DNA of 64,000 bases from an uncultured Burkholderiales bacterium (GTDB taxonomy: Bacteria; Pseudomonadota; Gammaproteobacteria; Burkholderiales; Burkholderiaceae_C): contig CAIQHG010000029.1 in NCBI GenBank assembly GCA_903871545.1, positions 1 through 64,000 of the forward strand, written 5' to 3'. Position numbers and translations under genes: made by a program. The notes beneath the pieces are model-generated. The model was not told the origin of the DNA, ran no database searches, and saw nothing but the letters and a program-made list of their open reading frames with translations. Positions 1 to 8,035 of the stretch are shown here, one piece after another; position 1 is the first letter of the stretch; every line of letters starts with the position of its first letter.

Positions 1-1
1 A

Positions 2-280
2 ACTGCTGCAACTGCTGCAACTGCTGCAACTGCTGCAACTGCTGCAACTGCTGCAACTGCTGCAACTGCTGCAACTGCTGCAACTGCTGCAACTGCTGAA
101 ACTGCTGAAACTGCTGAAACTGCTGAAACTGCTGAAACTGCTGAAACTGCTGAAACTGCTGAAACTGCTGAAACTGCTGAAACTGCTGAAACTGCTGAAA
201 CTGCTGAGACTGCTGAGACTGCTGAGACTGCGGCCACTGCAGAGACTGCTGAGACTGCAGAGACTGCAGAGACTGCTGAG
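2..280 (+). repeat. Array of 31 nine-base tandem repeats (coding)
   Basis: About 31 uninterrupted nonamers run through the reading frame: 10 copies of ACTGCTGCA (2-91), 12 of ACTGCTGAA (92-199), 3 of ACTGCTGAG (200-226), then degenerate copies to 280. They encode Thr-Ala-Ala/Glu. The unit is a multiple of three, so gain or loss of copies changes protein length without breaking the frame. The array continues to the window edge, so its full copy number is unknown. Confidence 0.95.
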
Positions 281-1156
281 GTCGACAAGACTCTGGAGGC
301 TAAAAGGTCTCTTGAAACTCCCAATATCGCTGAAAAACCAGTGGCCGAAATTACTCCCGAGGCTCAAAGGACTCTTAAAACTCCAGAGGCCGCTGAAACT
401 CCTGAAGCGAAGAATACGTTGGAAGCTCATAAGCCTAAAGAAACTCCAAAGGTCGCTAAAACCCCTGAGGCAGATAAGACTCTGGAGGCTCAAAAGCCTC
501 TTGAAACTCCTGAAGCAAAGAATACGCTTGAAGCTCAAAAGCCTAATGAAACTCCAAAGGTCGCTAAAACCCCTGAGGCAGATAAGACTCTGGAGGCTCA
601 AAAGCCTCTTGAAACTCCTGAGACAAAGAATACCCTGGAAGCTAAAAAGCCTAATGAAACTCCAAAGGTCGCTAAAACCCCCGAGGCAGATAAGACTATG
701 GAGGCTCAAAAGACTCTTGAAACTCCTGAAGCAAAGAATACGCTGGAAGCTCAAAAGCCTAATGAAACTCCAAGAGTCGCTAACCCTCCCCCCGAGGCAG
801 ATAAGACTCTGGAGGCTCAAAAGCCTCTTGAATCTTCTGCGGGCACCCAGCCAGTGGAAAGTAATAAGGCTTACTCAAATAATAGAGACCTAAATGCGGT
901 AGATAACACTTCTGCAAGTAATAAAACTGAAACCAATCAATTTAAGGAAAAAACAGAATCTATAAGAGATGTAAACGAGTTGCCTAAGGTTGAGGTACCC
1001 TCAAATAAAACCACAGTAACTGAGGATCAAATGAAAAGTGCTCTAGACTCATTAAAAGAAAAAGACCTTACTAAAAACAGCGTAGATATGAATAGCGGAT
1101 CGGATTTAGATAAAATTACCAAATCCATTTCCCCCCAAAACAAAATAGATACGTAA
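2..1156 (+). CDS. Repeat-rich protein of unknown function, 5'-truncated by the window edge
   Basis: The reading frame is open from the first complete codon, so the true start lies outside the window; the ATG at 341 is only an internal Met. The visible 384 residues begin with about 31 tandem tripeptides (Thr-Ala-Ala, then Thr-Ala-Glu, positions 2-280). Next comes a Lys/Glu/Pro-rich zone with 36-residue repeats (108 bp each, from about 470 to 830) built around KTLEAQKP, ETPEAKNTLEA and NETPKVAKTPE. The last ~100 residues are polar and non-repetitive. No catalytic motif or membrane segment is visible in this part. The composition suggests an extended or helical, highly charged stalk or linker. 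It converges on the higBA pair and lies next to the T6SS cluster, but a link to secretion is only positional. Confidence 0.75.
   Translation, partial: TAATAATAATAATAATAATAATAATAATAATAETAETAETAETAETAETAETAETAETAETAETAETAETAETAETAATAETAETAETAETAEVDKTLEAKRSLETPNIAEKPVAEITPEAQRTLKTPEAAETPEAKNTLEAHKPKETPKVAKTPEADKTLEAQKPLETPEAKNTLEAQKPNETPKVAKTPEADKTLEAQKPLETPETKNTLEAKKPNETPKVAKTPEADKTMEAQKTLETPEAKNTLEAQKPNETPRVANPPPEADKTLEAQKPLESSAGTQPVESNKAYSNNRDLNAVDNTSASNKTETNQFKEKTESIRDVNELPKVEVPSNKTTVTEDQMKSALDSLKEKDLTKNSVDMNSGSDLDKITKSISPQNKIDT
470..830 (+). repeat. 108-bp coding tandem repeat, about 3.3 copies
   Basis: Copies start at about 470, 578 and 686, with a partial fourth at about 797. Each encodes a 36-residue unit beginning ADKTLEAQKP (ADKTMEAQKT in the third). 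The third copy has one extra proline codon. A partial, more diverged copy precedes the array from about 395. Copies are very similar at the DNA level, consistent with recent unequal exchange or slippage. Confidence 0.9.
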
Positions 1157-1526
1157 TCTTCAAAAAATTATTTGATAACGCTCGGAAAATATTTATAAAA
1201 ATTAAAAATATAAATTTTTTTCTCAAGGATTTAGGTGTGTCATCGGGATTATTTTTAAAATAATTTTCAGCCTCCCATAGGTCTAACGCCAATTGCATCG
1301 ACAACCAACTATCGGCTGAGCCGCCAACGGCTTTTGAGATCCTTAACGCCATATCAACTGTTAAAGATTTTTTTTCACCCAGTAAACCAGTCATTAAAGT
1401 TTTACTTATCCCCAAGTGAGTAGCAAAATTTGTTGGATTCATACCCAAACCAGGGAGGACATCTTCTCGAAGAATTGCGCCTGGATGAATGGGCCGGCGC
1501 TCCGGATTTTTAAGAGACTTGATCAT
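1116..1526 (-). CDS. higA: HigA-type antitoxin (XRE/VapI family HTH), with extended C-terminus
   Basis: Antitoxin of a type II toxin-antitoxin pair: it binds and neutralises the toxin and represses the shared operon. The N-terminus carries the HigA hallmark PIHPGAILREDVLPGLGM, followed by a helix-turn-helix (about residues 30-70, FATHLGISKTLMTGLL) and the WLSMQLALDLWEAE segment that normally ends the family at roughly 95-100 residues. Here the frame continues about 35 residues through AT-rich DNA into a hydrophobic, Phe/Ile-rich tail and overlaps the 3' end of the convergent repeat gene by 41 bp. The tail is probably the result of a lost stop codon. The start overlaps the higB end by 17 bp, so translation is likely coupled. 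Confidence 0.88.
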   Translation of the reverse strand: MIKSLKNPERRPIHPGAILREDVLPGLGMNPTNFATHLGISKTLMTGLLGEKKSLTVDMALRISKAVGGSADSWLSMQLALDLWEAENYFKNNPDDTPKSLRKKFIFLIFINIFRALSNNFLKITYLFCFGGKWIW

Positions 1527-1845
1527 GCTTTTCCTCTAAATTCACATCGATCACATTTTGCCCATCAAATCCAAATGTAATTCTCCAGTTATCATTCACA
1601 GAGATAGAGTATTCTATTTTTCTGTCAGTTTTAATAGTACGGAACCAATAGCCTGGAATGTTCATATCCTCAGGGTTTTTTATGATGTCTAACCTATGTA
1701 ATATTCTTTCGATTCGATCCCCGTTTTGGACTGGAATAAGTTCTGTAGATTCATTGGCGTAGAAATACCCCATACCCTTTTCATTGTAAGAAATGAGCAT
1801 TTCGCAAAAAAGTTGGACTCCTCTGTGCTTGAAAGAAATAAGCAT
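1510..1845 (-). CDS. higB: HigB-type mRNA interferase toxin (RelE superfamily)
   Basis: RelE/HigB-fold toxin, expected to cleave mRNA on the ribosome when not bound by HigA. Family features are FKHRG near the N-terminus, RILHRLDIIKNPEDMNIPGYWF in the middle (compare RLDAA..PEDMDLPG in HigB proteins), and NDNWRITFGFDGQNVIDVNLEEKH at the end. The toxin gene comes first, as is usual for higBA. The first 15 residues (MLISFKHRGVQLFCE) are followed at once by a second, similar stretch (MLISYNEKGMGYFYA). This looks like an internal duplication of the first beta strand and makes the protein longer than the ~92-residue norm. The second Met (1800) could be the real start, but that would remove the conserved FKHRG, so the first is preferred. 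Confidence 0.87.
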   Translation of the reverse strand: MLISFKHRGVQLFCEMLISYNEKGMGYFYANESTELIPVQNGDRIERILHRLDIIKNPEDMNIPGYWFRTIKTDRKIEYSISVNDNWRITFGFDGQNVIDVNLEEKHDQVS

Positions 1846-1913
1846 TTCATTTAAAAATATAAATGGATTGGAAGTTTTTCAAGGTATTCAATTGGTAATT
1901 AAAGAAATATTGC

Positions 1914-3032
1914 TTAAAAATCGTCTTTTAATTCAGGAGAAAATAAATTGGACATACGGTTTAGATCTCCCTCATCTCTTTTTATTTCCTGCATCAAATC
2001 AGGAAGGGCTAGCCTGCCCCATCGCACTGCTTTTTTAATGAGATAAGGAGTTGGACTGTGTGGCTCCCTTATCTGGAGATAGTTTGCAACTGCTTCCAGT
2101 GTAGCGTAAGCCTCCTCTCGAGTACGCCAAAATCCGGGTTGTAACTCGCCAGGAGAATTAAACTCATTTTCATTAGAGATAATGTTTGAACTCATAGGTA
2201 AGGAGGAGCTTTCTAGTTGTAATTTAGATTTGCCGACTTGACTTGGATCAATTGACATAACTTGAAGTACTCTCTCAAAGTTACCCAAAGTAATCATTAA
2301 TTTATTAAGATTCGGTGCATCAGTTTTAAGCTTGGAATCTAACAACTGTTTAAGATCTTTTAAAATTTTGATGCATTCACTGCTTATCTCTAATTGCTCT
2401 CTCAAAACTCCAGAATTAACTGGATTTCGTGTCAACATTAATAATTCTGCTCGGAAGATCCTCTCTTTGTCGATTTCTTCCGAGCTATCCTTTTTAGAGG
2501 ATTGAACTACAGGATCTTTTGCAATTATCTCCTCAGAGGTTAAATTTTCCCAAACGGCCAATGAAATCTTAGAGGGTTGCCTGTCATAAACTGTAAACAA
2601 ATGAATATGAATTGTCATGCTTAGTGACAAAGATTCGTTTAACCATTCAAATGGCGCAACACGAGCGTCTGAATCATTTTCTTCAATAAGAGGGTGGATG
2701 TGATCCCAAAATAGATGCGACAGATTGAACAGCAAAGACAGGCCTTTGCGAATACCTGCTAATCCCTCAGTCCTCATCCAAGCTTCGGTAAGCCACACCG
2801 CAAGTTGAAGATCTTTACTCTGTTCAATTAATGCTTTGCAACAAATATTGTTTATCTTGCTCCAATCAGCAGTCTTCAATTGACGAGACCATTGACCCAT
2901 GGGTAAATCCGGATCATCCTCCTCGCGAGCGATACGAATATCGGTGAAAATACTATCTTGCCGCAAAGAAATACCGCAAAGATTATCTTTTGAAATCGGT
3001 TGAAGCAAGTCTTCAAGATTAAAGTTATTCAT
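1914..3032 (-). CDS. tssA: T6SS cap/initiation protein TssA (ImpA family)
   Basis: TssA organises the T6SS baseplate and sheath polymerisation in the cytoplasm. The N-terminal ImpA domain (about residues 8-130) is clear: ISKDNLCGISLRQD, FTDIRIAREEDDPDLPMGQW, ADWSKI, KDLQLAVWLTEAWMR and GLAGIRKGLSLL. A short C-terminal domain ends SPTPYLIKKAVRWGRLALPDLM, as in short-form TssA proteins. I chose ATG 3032, which gives 372 residues and overlaps the tssM stop by 8 bp. A TTG at 3047 in the same frame would add five residues. It is the last gene of the leftward tssJKLMA operon. Confidence 0.93.
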   Translation of the reverse strand: MNNFNLEDLLQPISKDNLCGISLRQDSIFTDIRIAREEDDPDLPMGQWSRQLKTADWSKINNICCKALIEQSKDLQLAVWLTEAWMRTEGLAGIRKGLSLLFNLSHLFWDHIHPLIEENDSDARVAPFEWLNESLSLSMTIHIHLFTVYDRQPSKISLAVWENLTSEEIIAKDPVVQSSKKDSSEEIDKERIFRAELLMLTRNPVNSGVLREQLEISSECIKILKDLKQLLDSKLKTDAPNLNKLMITLGNFERVLQVMSIDPSQVGKSKLQLESSSLPMSSNIISNENEFNSPGELQPGFWRTREEAYATLEAVANYLQIREPHSPTPYLIKKAVRWGRLALPDLMQEIKRDEGDLNRMSNLFSPELKDDF

Positions 3033-6000
3033 AGGTACGCTTTTCAATAACTGAGGTCCACTCTGGCGCTTTTACTGGGAATGAACTTGGCCAATTAAGC
3101 AAACTCTTTTTACCTACTGGACTTAAACCAAAACGAACGAATACTCTGGCCTTGGTATCAGGTCCGCCTGAGGGTATGCCATTTTTGGGTTGTGCACTCA
3201 TCGGAAATTCAAACCTCAATAACTGAGTTCTAGAATCGGGTCTATTCAATCTGTCAGGTTCCACGTGGGTCAACATAAAACTAAACAAGGCCCAAGGATC
3301 GTTAAAGCTATAGGTTACTAATCTATCATTCACAGTCAAATCGGGTTGAGAACTGTCAGACTTTGGGATCAAAGGACTGTCTTTAGCGACCCGAAGATTT
3401 AAACTAATTGGATCTCCAGGTTGCCAAAATAAGGACTTAATCTTGTCTTGCGCGTTTATTTTTTGATTTCCAGAATTAAGCGACCATTCAATGATTTTGC
3501 TCCCTTCGATTTCATCTGCACTGTTGACACGAAACTCAACTGACAAATCGTAACCAAGCGCGGTACCTTCTTTTGCGGGAATCAAGGGATCCAACAATTT
3601 GCGAACTTTTAGGAATTGCTCGTCGAATTTTTTAACTGCAATAGGAATATCCTCTAAGTTAATTTTTGAAGAGTTTTTGTTAGGACTATTAGAGAGAGCT
3701 GGGGAGTTTAAAGAATCCTCTAATGCTTTATGAGCCTTGTCATAAGAAGCAAGGATAGCTATTACGTCATCAAAGTCAGCTGCTGGACTCTCTGATCTAA
3801 TTAAGCTTTGTGATGAAACGTTAGTTACAGGTGAATTAGCCTTAAAAGGCGAACGCCCAGAAATGTCACCGTTAAATGTAGCCACGAATTGATCCCAGGA
3901 ACTACGCCGATCTATTGCTCTAAGTGACATACATCTCTTAATCATGCCCGATTGAAGAGATTCCAATCTAAGTGAAAACACATCGAATTCGCGACTAGAG
4001 CTTGATACTTTAATAAGTTTTTCACCGCAATTGGTTTTATTCAAATCTATTCCTGATTCAAGAATAAATTGAGTAAGATTTCCAAGTGAACTAGTTGGGC
4101 TTTTTAATTTTTTTCTGGCAACACTAAGACTCAAAACGTTCCAACGTTGGACCAATGAATTGTTGGGTTGTAAGCTGGTAAGCATAGGAAGCAATAAATC
4201 AGCCTCCTTAGTTAGTCCTTCAATATAATCAATCTGACGAGCAACATAAGAGTTGAGGGAATCAATATCAGATAATTCGTAAGCAATGGCGATGGGATTT
4301 CCACCCCCACTCCAGCCCTTGAATTCAGTATCTCTAGGCACAAAAAGGTTAGCTTGATTAAATTGATCGTCTAAGATTTTGAGTCGAGCAATGCCGTCTT
4401 TCAAAATGATTCCAGTTAAGGCGTCGGCAGCCTCATTAGCCTCAAGATCATTTAATAAAGAAACAAGTTTAGGGAGCTGGGTACGGTTAAGATCTTGAGA
4501 AAAATTATTTCCAGATGGACGAGTTGATATGGTTATTGCCTTTGCAGCAGAGTCTATAACCTTCGCAGCAAGGGCTCCGTAAACAAAGTGACTCAAAGGC
4601 ACTCGAATCTGAGCAGGGAAGGTCAAGACTGTCTCAGTGTCGAAAATCCTTTTTGATTCTTCATATGACAAAGCTTGCTCAATTTTCTGACGATCCCATA
4701 AGACTAACGAATTAGAGCTAAGTTGGGGAATCGCACGAGATTCAATGTTTTTTAAATAAGGTTGGGTAAGCAGATTACTAAGCGCGTCTTTGAGTGCTTT
4801 TCTATCTTTGCTAAATACCCAGCGACCTTCTTTACTGCTCCACTCCAAATTTGAAACAGCAGATGCAGCATTTTCAGTGTTTTGTGAGTCCCAGTTGGTT
4901 AAAAACTCTTGAAAAGAAGTTTTAAATCTTGCCAATCCAGCGTCAACAGACTTTGCCCCAATCAATGGGATAGATTTGGTAGCCTTTATAAATCGGTCAA
5001 AATTATCCCCTAGCTGTGGCGCTCTGTTAGCGATCCATGCGCCCTTGCCGGCTTGCAAAAGTAATGACTCCTCACTCATGTGAGTGGCCAGGCTCTCCCA
5101 TGCACGAATACCCTGAGCTCCATCAAATCCGGAATTACTTTCTGAATTTAGGTCGTTTAATAAATTCGAGTATTGAATCTCAGCTGAAAGTAGATTGTTG
5201 TTGTTTAATAATGAATCGATAAATGAATCAAAAATTAAACCGTAAGTGCAACTGATATTCTTCTGCAAAGAAGCTATGTCAACTGCTTTGGTATCTTTGT
5301 GAGTACTTTTAAAAATTGCAGCAATTTGATTCGTATTTCCATTTAGTTCCACCCCGAAAAGTACTTGGACTAAAAATCTAAGATCTTCTCCATTAGGCGG
5401 CAATTTTTGATCAGAGAGTCGCGTATATGCATTAATGGCCTCTTGTAATTCAGCACTTCGAGCTACAAACTTTTGCATCAGCTCAAATTCAGAGTGCTCT
5501 TCGTAGTTAACAGCTTTAAGATTTTTGTTAAGGTTAGTATCAAAAAAACTCTTGGGCAAGATGCAAACAGTAGAGGATTGTAATGATCCCGTAGCAGTAT
5601 CAAGCGGAACACCAGTAGCTGCAGAGACTGCACTGTTTAAGCCAATTCTGACGGGATCCATTGCTGTTTGAGCAAAGCCCTCTTCAATTCTTTGTTGAAC
5701 GTGAAGATTTAAGTTATCTATTACAGGCCAAGAACCTGGCAAAGCGAAAGACCATAGGGCACCGGCATTAAGGGTGTCTAAAGTGCGTAATACTTTAAGA
5801 GCACGAACTTTACTTTTTTCGGGATCATGAGAGTCTTGTATGCCCGCTCTCATAGCCTCTTTGCTTTCAATATTGAATTGGGTGATTACGTTTAATAGAT
5901 CTTCTGTTACGAAGTTAATTCTGAATGCGGCGAAAGTAATACTCAGCACCCAACAAACAGCCAGTATTCCAGCACCCCAAGTCGTGGCTAAGCTAAGCGG

Positions 6001-7188
6001 CGATCTTCTTAATTTTTGTTTACTCGAAGAGCGCACTAAACCTAGTTCTGCAAATATTTTTCTCTCAAATAAATCGCGCAAAAATACCGGCTCAACTGCT
6101 GGGCGAACCTCCTGGTTAATAATTGGAGTATTGCCTTCAAGTTGAGGTAGTTGACCCGCTTTTTTGGATAAAAAAACTGCAGAATCAGCCGAGTCACCAC
6201 ATAAATAGAAACCCCTAAACATAAATGGTTCGTGATATACGCTGGGCCGCATAAATTCTTCAAAAAAGACATGCAAACCAGCACGTATCTTATTGATTTC
6301 GCTGGGCAAAAGAAAGTATTCAGCACTATTTTTGCTCGAGTCTTCTAAGGCACTTAATTCAGTGCAAGCATCTGACAAATAAGAAATAATATTTTCCATT
6401 CCCATGTCAATCCACTTTGACTGAAATGGGGCAGAAAGTTCATTCGGATTAGACCAACCTAGAATACTGCGCTGAAGGGGTACAGGAAGAGCCCCAGCAA
6501 AGCGTGAAAAACCGGGAATATATTCGCAACCATCCACAACCAAATAAACTGGAAATTGAAGAGCAAAACGGTTTTGCGCTAACCAGAAACGTTTATTTAA
6601 AATTTTAGCTAATGCAATAAGCGATTCGGTTTGGCTTTGTCCATCATCCAAAAGCATGTATGCTGGAACAGAAATAATAAGCGAGTCAAAAGGACGATCT
6701 GGTCGATAGTTGCGGCAAAGGCCTAAGAAATCATCCCAACTACTTTGGTTTGCATAGTTCTCACTACCCCCTAGGTGGCTAGATTGAAGTTGGACAGCGA
6801 GACCCTTATCAAAGAAATTCCAGCTAATTCCATCAACAGAGGCACTTACAGAGGAGTCGCTGCTTAAAGCACTTTGTAAACCAGAGGAAAGAAGTGGTAA
6901 CTCTTTGTTCACTGTCCCGCAATTAATTACAAGCGACCAGGGAAGGTTATATCTCTCTGAGCGCTCTGCAAGGTGATTTTCAACTAAATCAACAGCACGC
7001 TTAAAAGACTGCTTTAGAGAGTCTAAGTGAATCAAACTAGGCGCAGCAGAAGCCAAAGCAACAGTTTGATTGCTCTTGGGCCCGTATTTGGCAGCGACAC
7101 GAACTAGAAATAAAATAATCAATAAAATAATTACCGCAAGCACGGCTAGCGATATGATCACCATATTTATTGATAAGAAACTAAACAT
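3025..7188 (-). CDS. tssM: T6SS inner-membrane complex protein TssM (IcmF family)
   Basis: TssM spans the inner membrane and joins TssL to the TssJ lipoprotein to form the channel of the T6SS trans-envelope complex. There is an N-terminal membrane segment (about 7-30), a cytoplasmic IcmF domain with WDDFLGLCRNYRPDRPFDSLI and LPVPLQRSILGW, a second membrane segment near 400-420, and a large periplasmic region to residue 1387. Only one N-terminal helix is evident where many homologues have a hairpin. The usual Walker A (GxxGxGKT) is replaced by INCGTVNKELP around residue 90, so NTP binding is doubtful; several TssM proteins are known to lack it. The start overlaps the tssL stop by 8 bp. Confidence 0.95.
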   Translation of the reverse strand: MFSFLSINMVIISLAVLAVIILLIILFLVRVAAKYGPKSNQTVALASAAPSLIHLDSLKQSFKRAVDLVENHLAERSERYNLPWSLVINCGTVNKELPLLSSGLQSALSSDSSVSASVDGISWNFFDKGLAVQLQSSHLGGSENYANQSSWDDFLGLCRNYRPDRPFDSLIISVPAYMLLDDGQSQTESLIALAKILNKRFWLAQNRFALQFPVYLVVDGCEYIPGFSRFAGALPVPLQRSILGWSNPNELSAPFQSKWIDMGMENIISYLSDACTELSALEDSSKNSAEYFLLPSEINKIRAGLHVFFEEFMRPSVYHEPFMFRGFYLCGDSADSAVFLSKKAGQLPQLEGNTPIINQEVRPAVEPVFLRDLFERKIFAELGLVRSSSKQKLRRSPLSLATTWGAGILAVCWVLSITFAAFRINFVTEDLLNVITQFNIESKEAMRAGIQDSHDPEKSKVRALKVLRTLDTLNAGALWSFALPGSWPVIDNLNLHVQQRIEEGFAQTAMDPVRIGLNSAVSAATGVPLDTATGSLQSSTVCILPKSFFDTNLNKNLKAVNYEEHSEFELMQKFVARSAELQEAINAYTRLSDQKLPPNGEDLRFLVQVLFGVELNGNTNQIAAIFKSTHKDTKAVDIASLQKNISCTYGLIFDSFIDSLLNNNNLLSAEIQYSNLLNDLNSESNSGFDGAQGIRAWESLATHMSEESLLLQAGKGAWIANRAPQLGDNFDRFIKATKSIPLIGAKSVDAGLARFKTSFQEFLTNWDSQNTENAASAVSNLEWSSKEGRWVFSKDRKALKDALSNLLTQPYLKNIESRAIPQLSSNSLVLWDRQKIEQALSYEESKRIFDTETVLTFPAQIRVPLSHFVYGALAAKVIDSAAKAITISTRPSGNNFSQDLNRTQLPKLVSLLNDLEANEAADALTGIILKDGIARLKILDDQFNQANLFVPRDTEFKGWSGGGNPIAIAYELSDIDSLNSYVARQIDYIEGLTKEADLLLPMLTSLQPNNSLVQRWNVLSLSVARKKLKSPTSSLGNLTQFILESGIDLNKTNCGEKLIKVSSSSREFDVFSLRLESLQSGMIKRCMSLRAIDRRSSWDQFVATFNGDISGRSPFKANSPVTNVSSQSLIRSESPAADFDDVIAILASYDKAHKALEDSLNSPALSNSPNKNSSKINLEDIPIAVKKFDEQFLKVRKLLDPLIPAKEGTALGYDLSVEFRVNSADEIEGSKIIEWSLNSGNQKINAQDKIKSLFWQPGDPISLNLRVAKDSPLIPKSDSSQPDLTVNDRLVTYSFNDPWALFSFMLTHVEPDRLNRPDSRTQLLRFEFPMSAQPKNGIPSGGPDTKARVFVRFGLSPVGKKSLLNWPSSFPVKAPEWTSVIEKRTYE

Positions 7189-7990
7189 TTTTTACCTTCG
7201 AAGATTGTTCAGGTAACATGTTAAAGCCAACAGTTTTTTCCAAGGCCCGACGAACTGGCCAAGATTGCATCAACCAAACTAGCTCAGATATGACCAAAAT
7301 ACCTCCCAAAATCAATAGAAACAAGATGCCCCAACGGTCAATTTTCGGCAACCGCTTGTTGGTGAAATAGGATAGAGTACTCTCGTAGGGAGTGTCAGAT
7401 AGTCTTCGCTCATTACCTGAAAGGTTTGCGGGGCGTTGGTAAATGAATTGAAAAAGCTCTTGACGGTAACTCGCCAAAATATTTAAATTTGTTGAACCTC
7501 GGTATTGCCCCTGAAAACCGAGTGAGAGTAAATATAAATAAAGTTTAGCCACATGCCGTTGCGAAGGTTCTCGAGCTGATAATAGTTGATCAATGAGGAA
7601 AAAAACGTGTTCGCCAGCATTGCTAGTTTTAAACATCTTTGTCTCTAAAAGCTCGTGGCGCCAATATTGCTGCCCGGCCCACTCTAAGTTAAGTAATATT
7701 TCGTCTGCTAACACAACTTTTAAATAACGTGCTTGTGCCTCACCCTCAATGACTTCAGGACCCCCAGAGCGGCGAGCCTCCATAGTTTGAAATTCAATTA
7801 ATTGCAATAAATCAGTACTTAAAAATTTGGTTGTTTCTGCAGCATGATTATCAGTGACGCGCTTTACTAACTCAGATGTTTTATGAAGAACGTGAAAAAA
7901 ATCTCTGAACTGAGTTGACGCAAAATCTGAAACGATCCCAGTTTTAGGAATATTTGGCTCTGCAAATTCTGTAATGTTGGTTGTCGCCAT
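7181..7990 (-). CDS. tssL: T6SS inner-membrane protein TssL (DotU/ImpK family)
   Basis: Partner of TssM in the membrane complex and contact point for the baseplate. The cytoplasmic DotU domain fills residues ~25-195, with LLQLIEFQTMEARR, VLADEILLNLEWAG, YWRHELLETKMF and LYLLSLGFQGQYRG. A single C-terminal membrane anchor (WGILFLLILGGILVISELVW, about 220-240) follows. No OmpA-like peptidoglycan-binding extension is present, so this is the short form. ATG 7990 is preferred over an in-frame TTG at 7999; neither has a clear Shine-Dalgarno. The gene sits between tssK and tssM and overlaps tssM by 8 bp. Confidence 0.94.
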   Translation of the reverse strand: MATTNITEFAEPNIPKTGIVSDFASTQFRDFFHVLHKTSELVKRVTDNHAAETTKFLSTDLLQLIEFQTMEARRSGGPEVIEGEAQARYLKVVLADEILLNLEWAGQQYWRHELLETKMFKTSNAGEHVFFLIDQLLSAREPSQRHVAKLYLYLLSLGFQGQYRGSTNLNILASYRQELFQFIYQRPANLSGNERRLSDTPYESTLSYFTNKRLPKIDRWGILFLLILGGILVISELVWLMQSWPVRRALEKTVGFNMLPEQSSKVKNV

Positions 7991-8035
7991 AGTCGTCAAT
8001 AATCAATTTACTAAAGATTTTCTGAATTTCAGAAA

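Noticed and set aside
312-893. A Lys/Leu/Arg-rich frame over the 108-bp repeats
   Set aside because: It is the frame-shifted reading of a repetitive gene whose true frame is open through the whole region; the repeats keep this frame open by chance.
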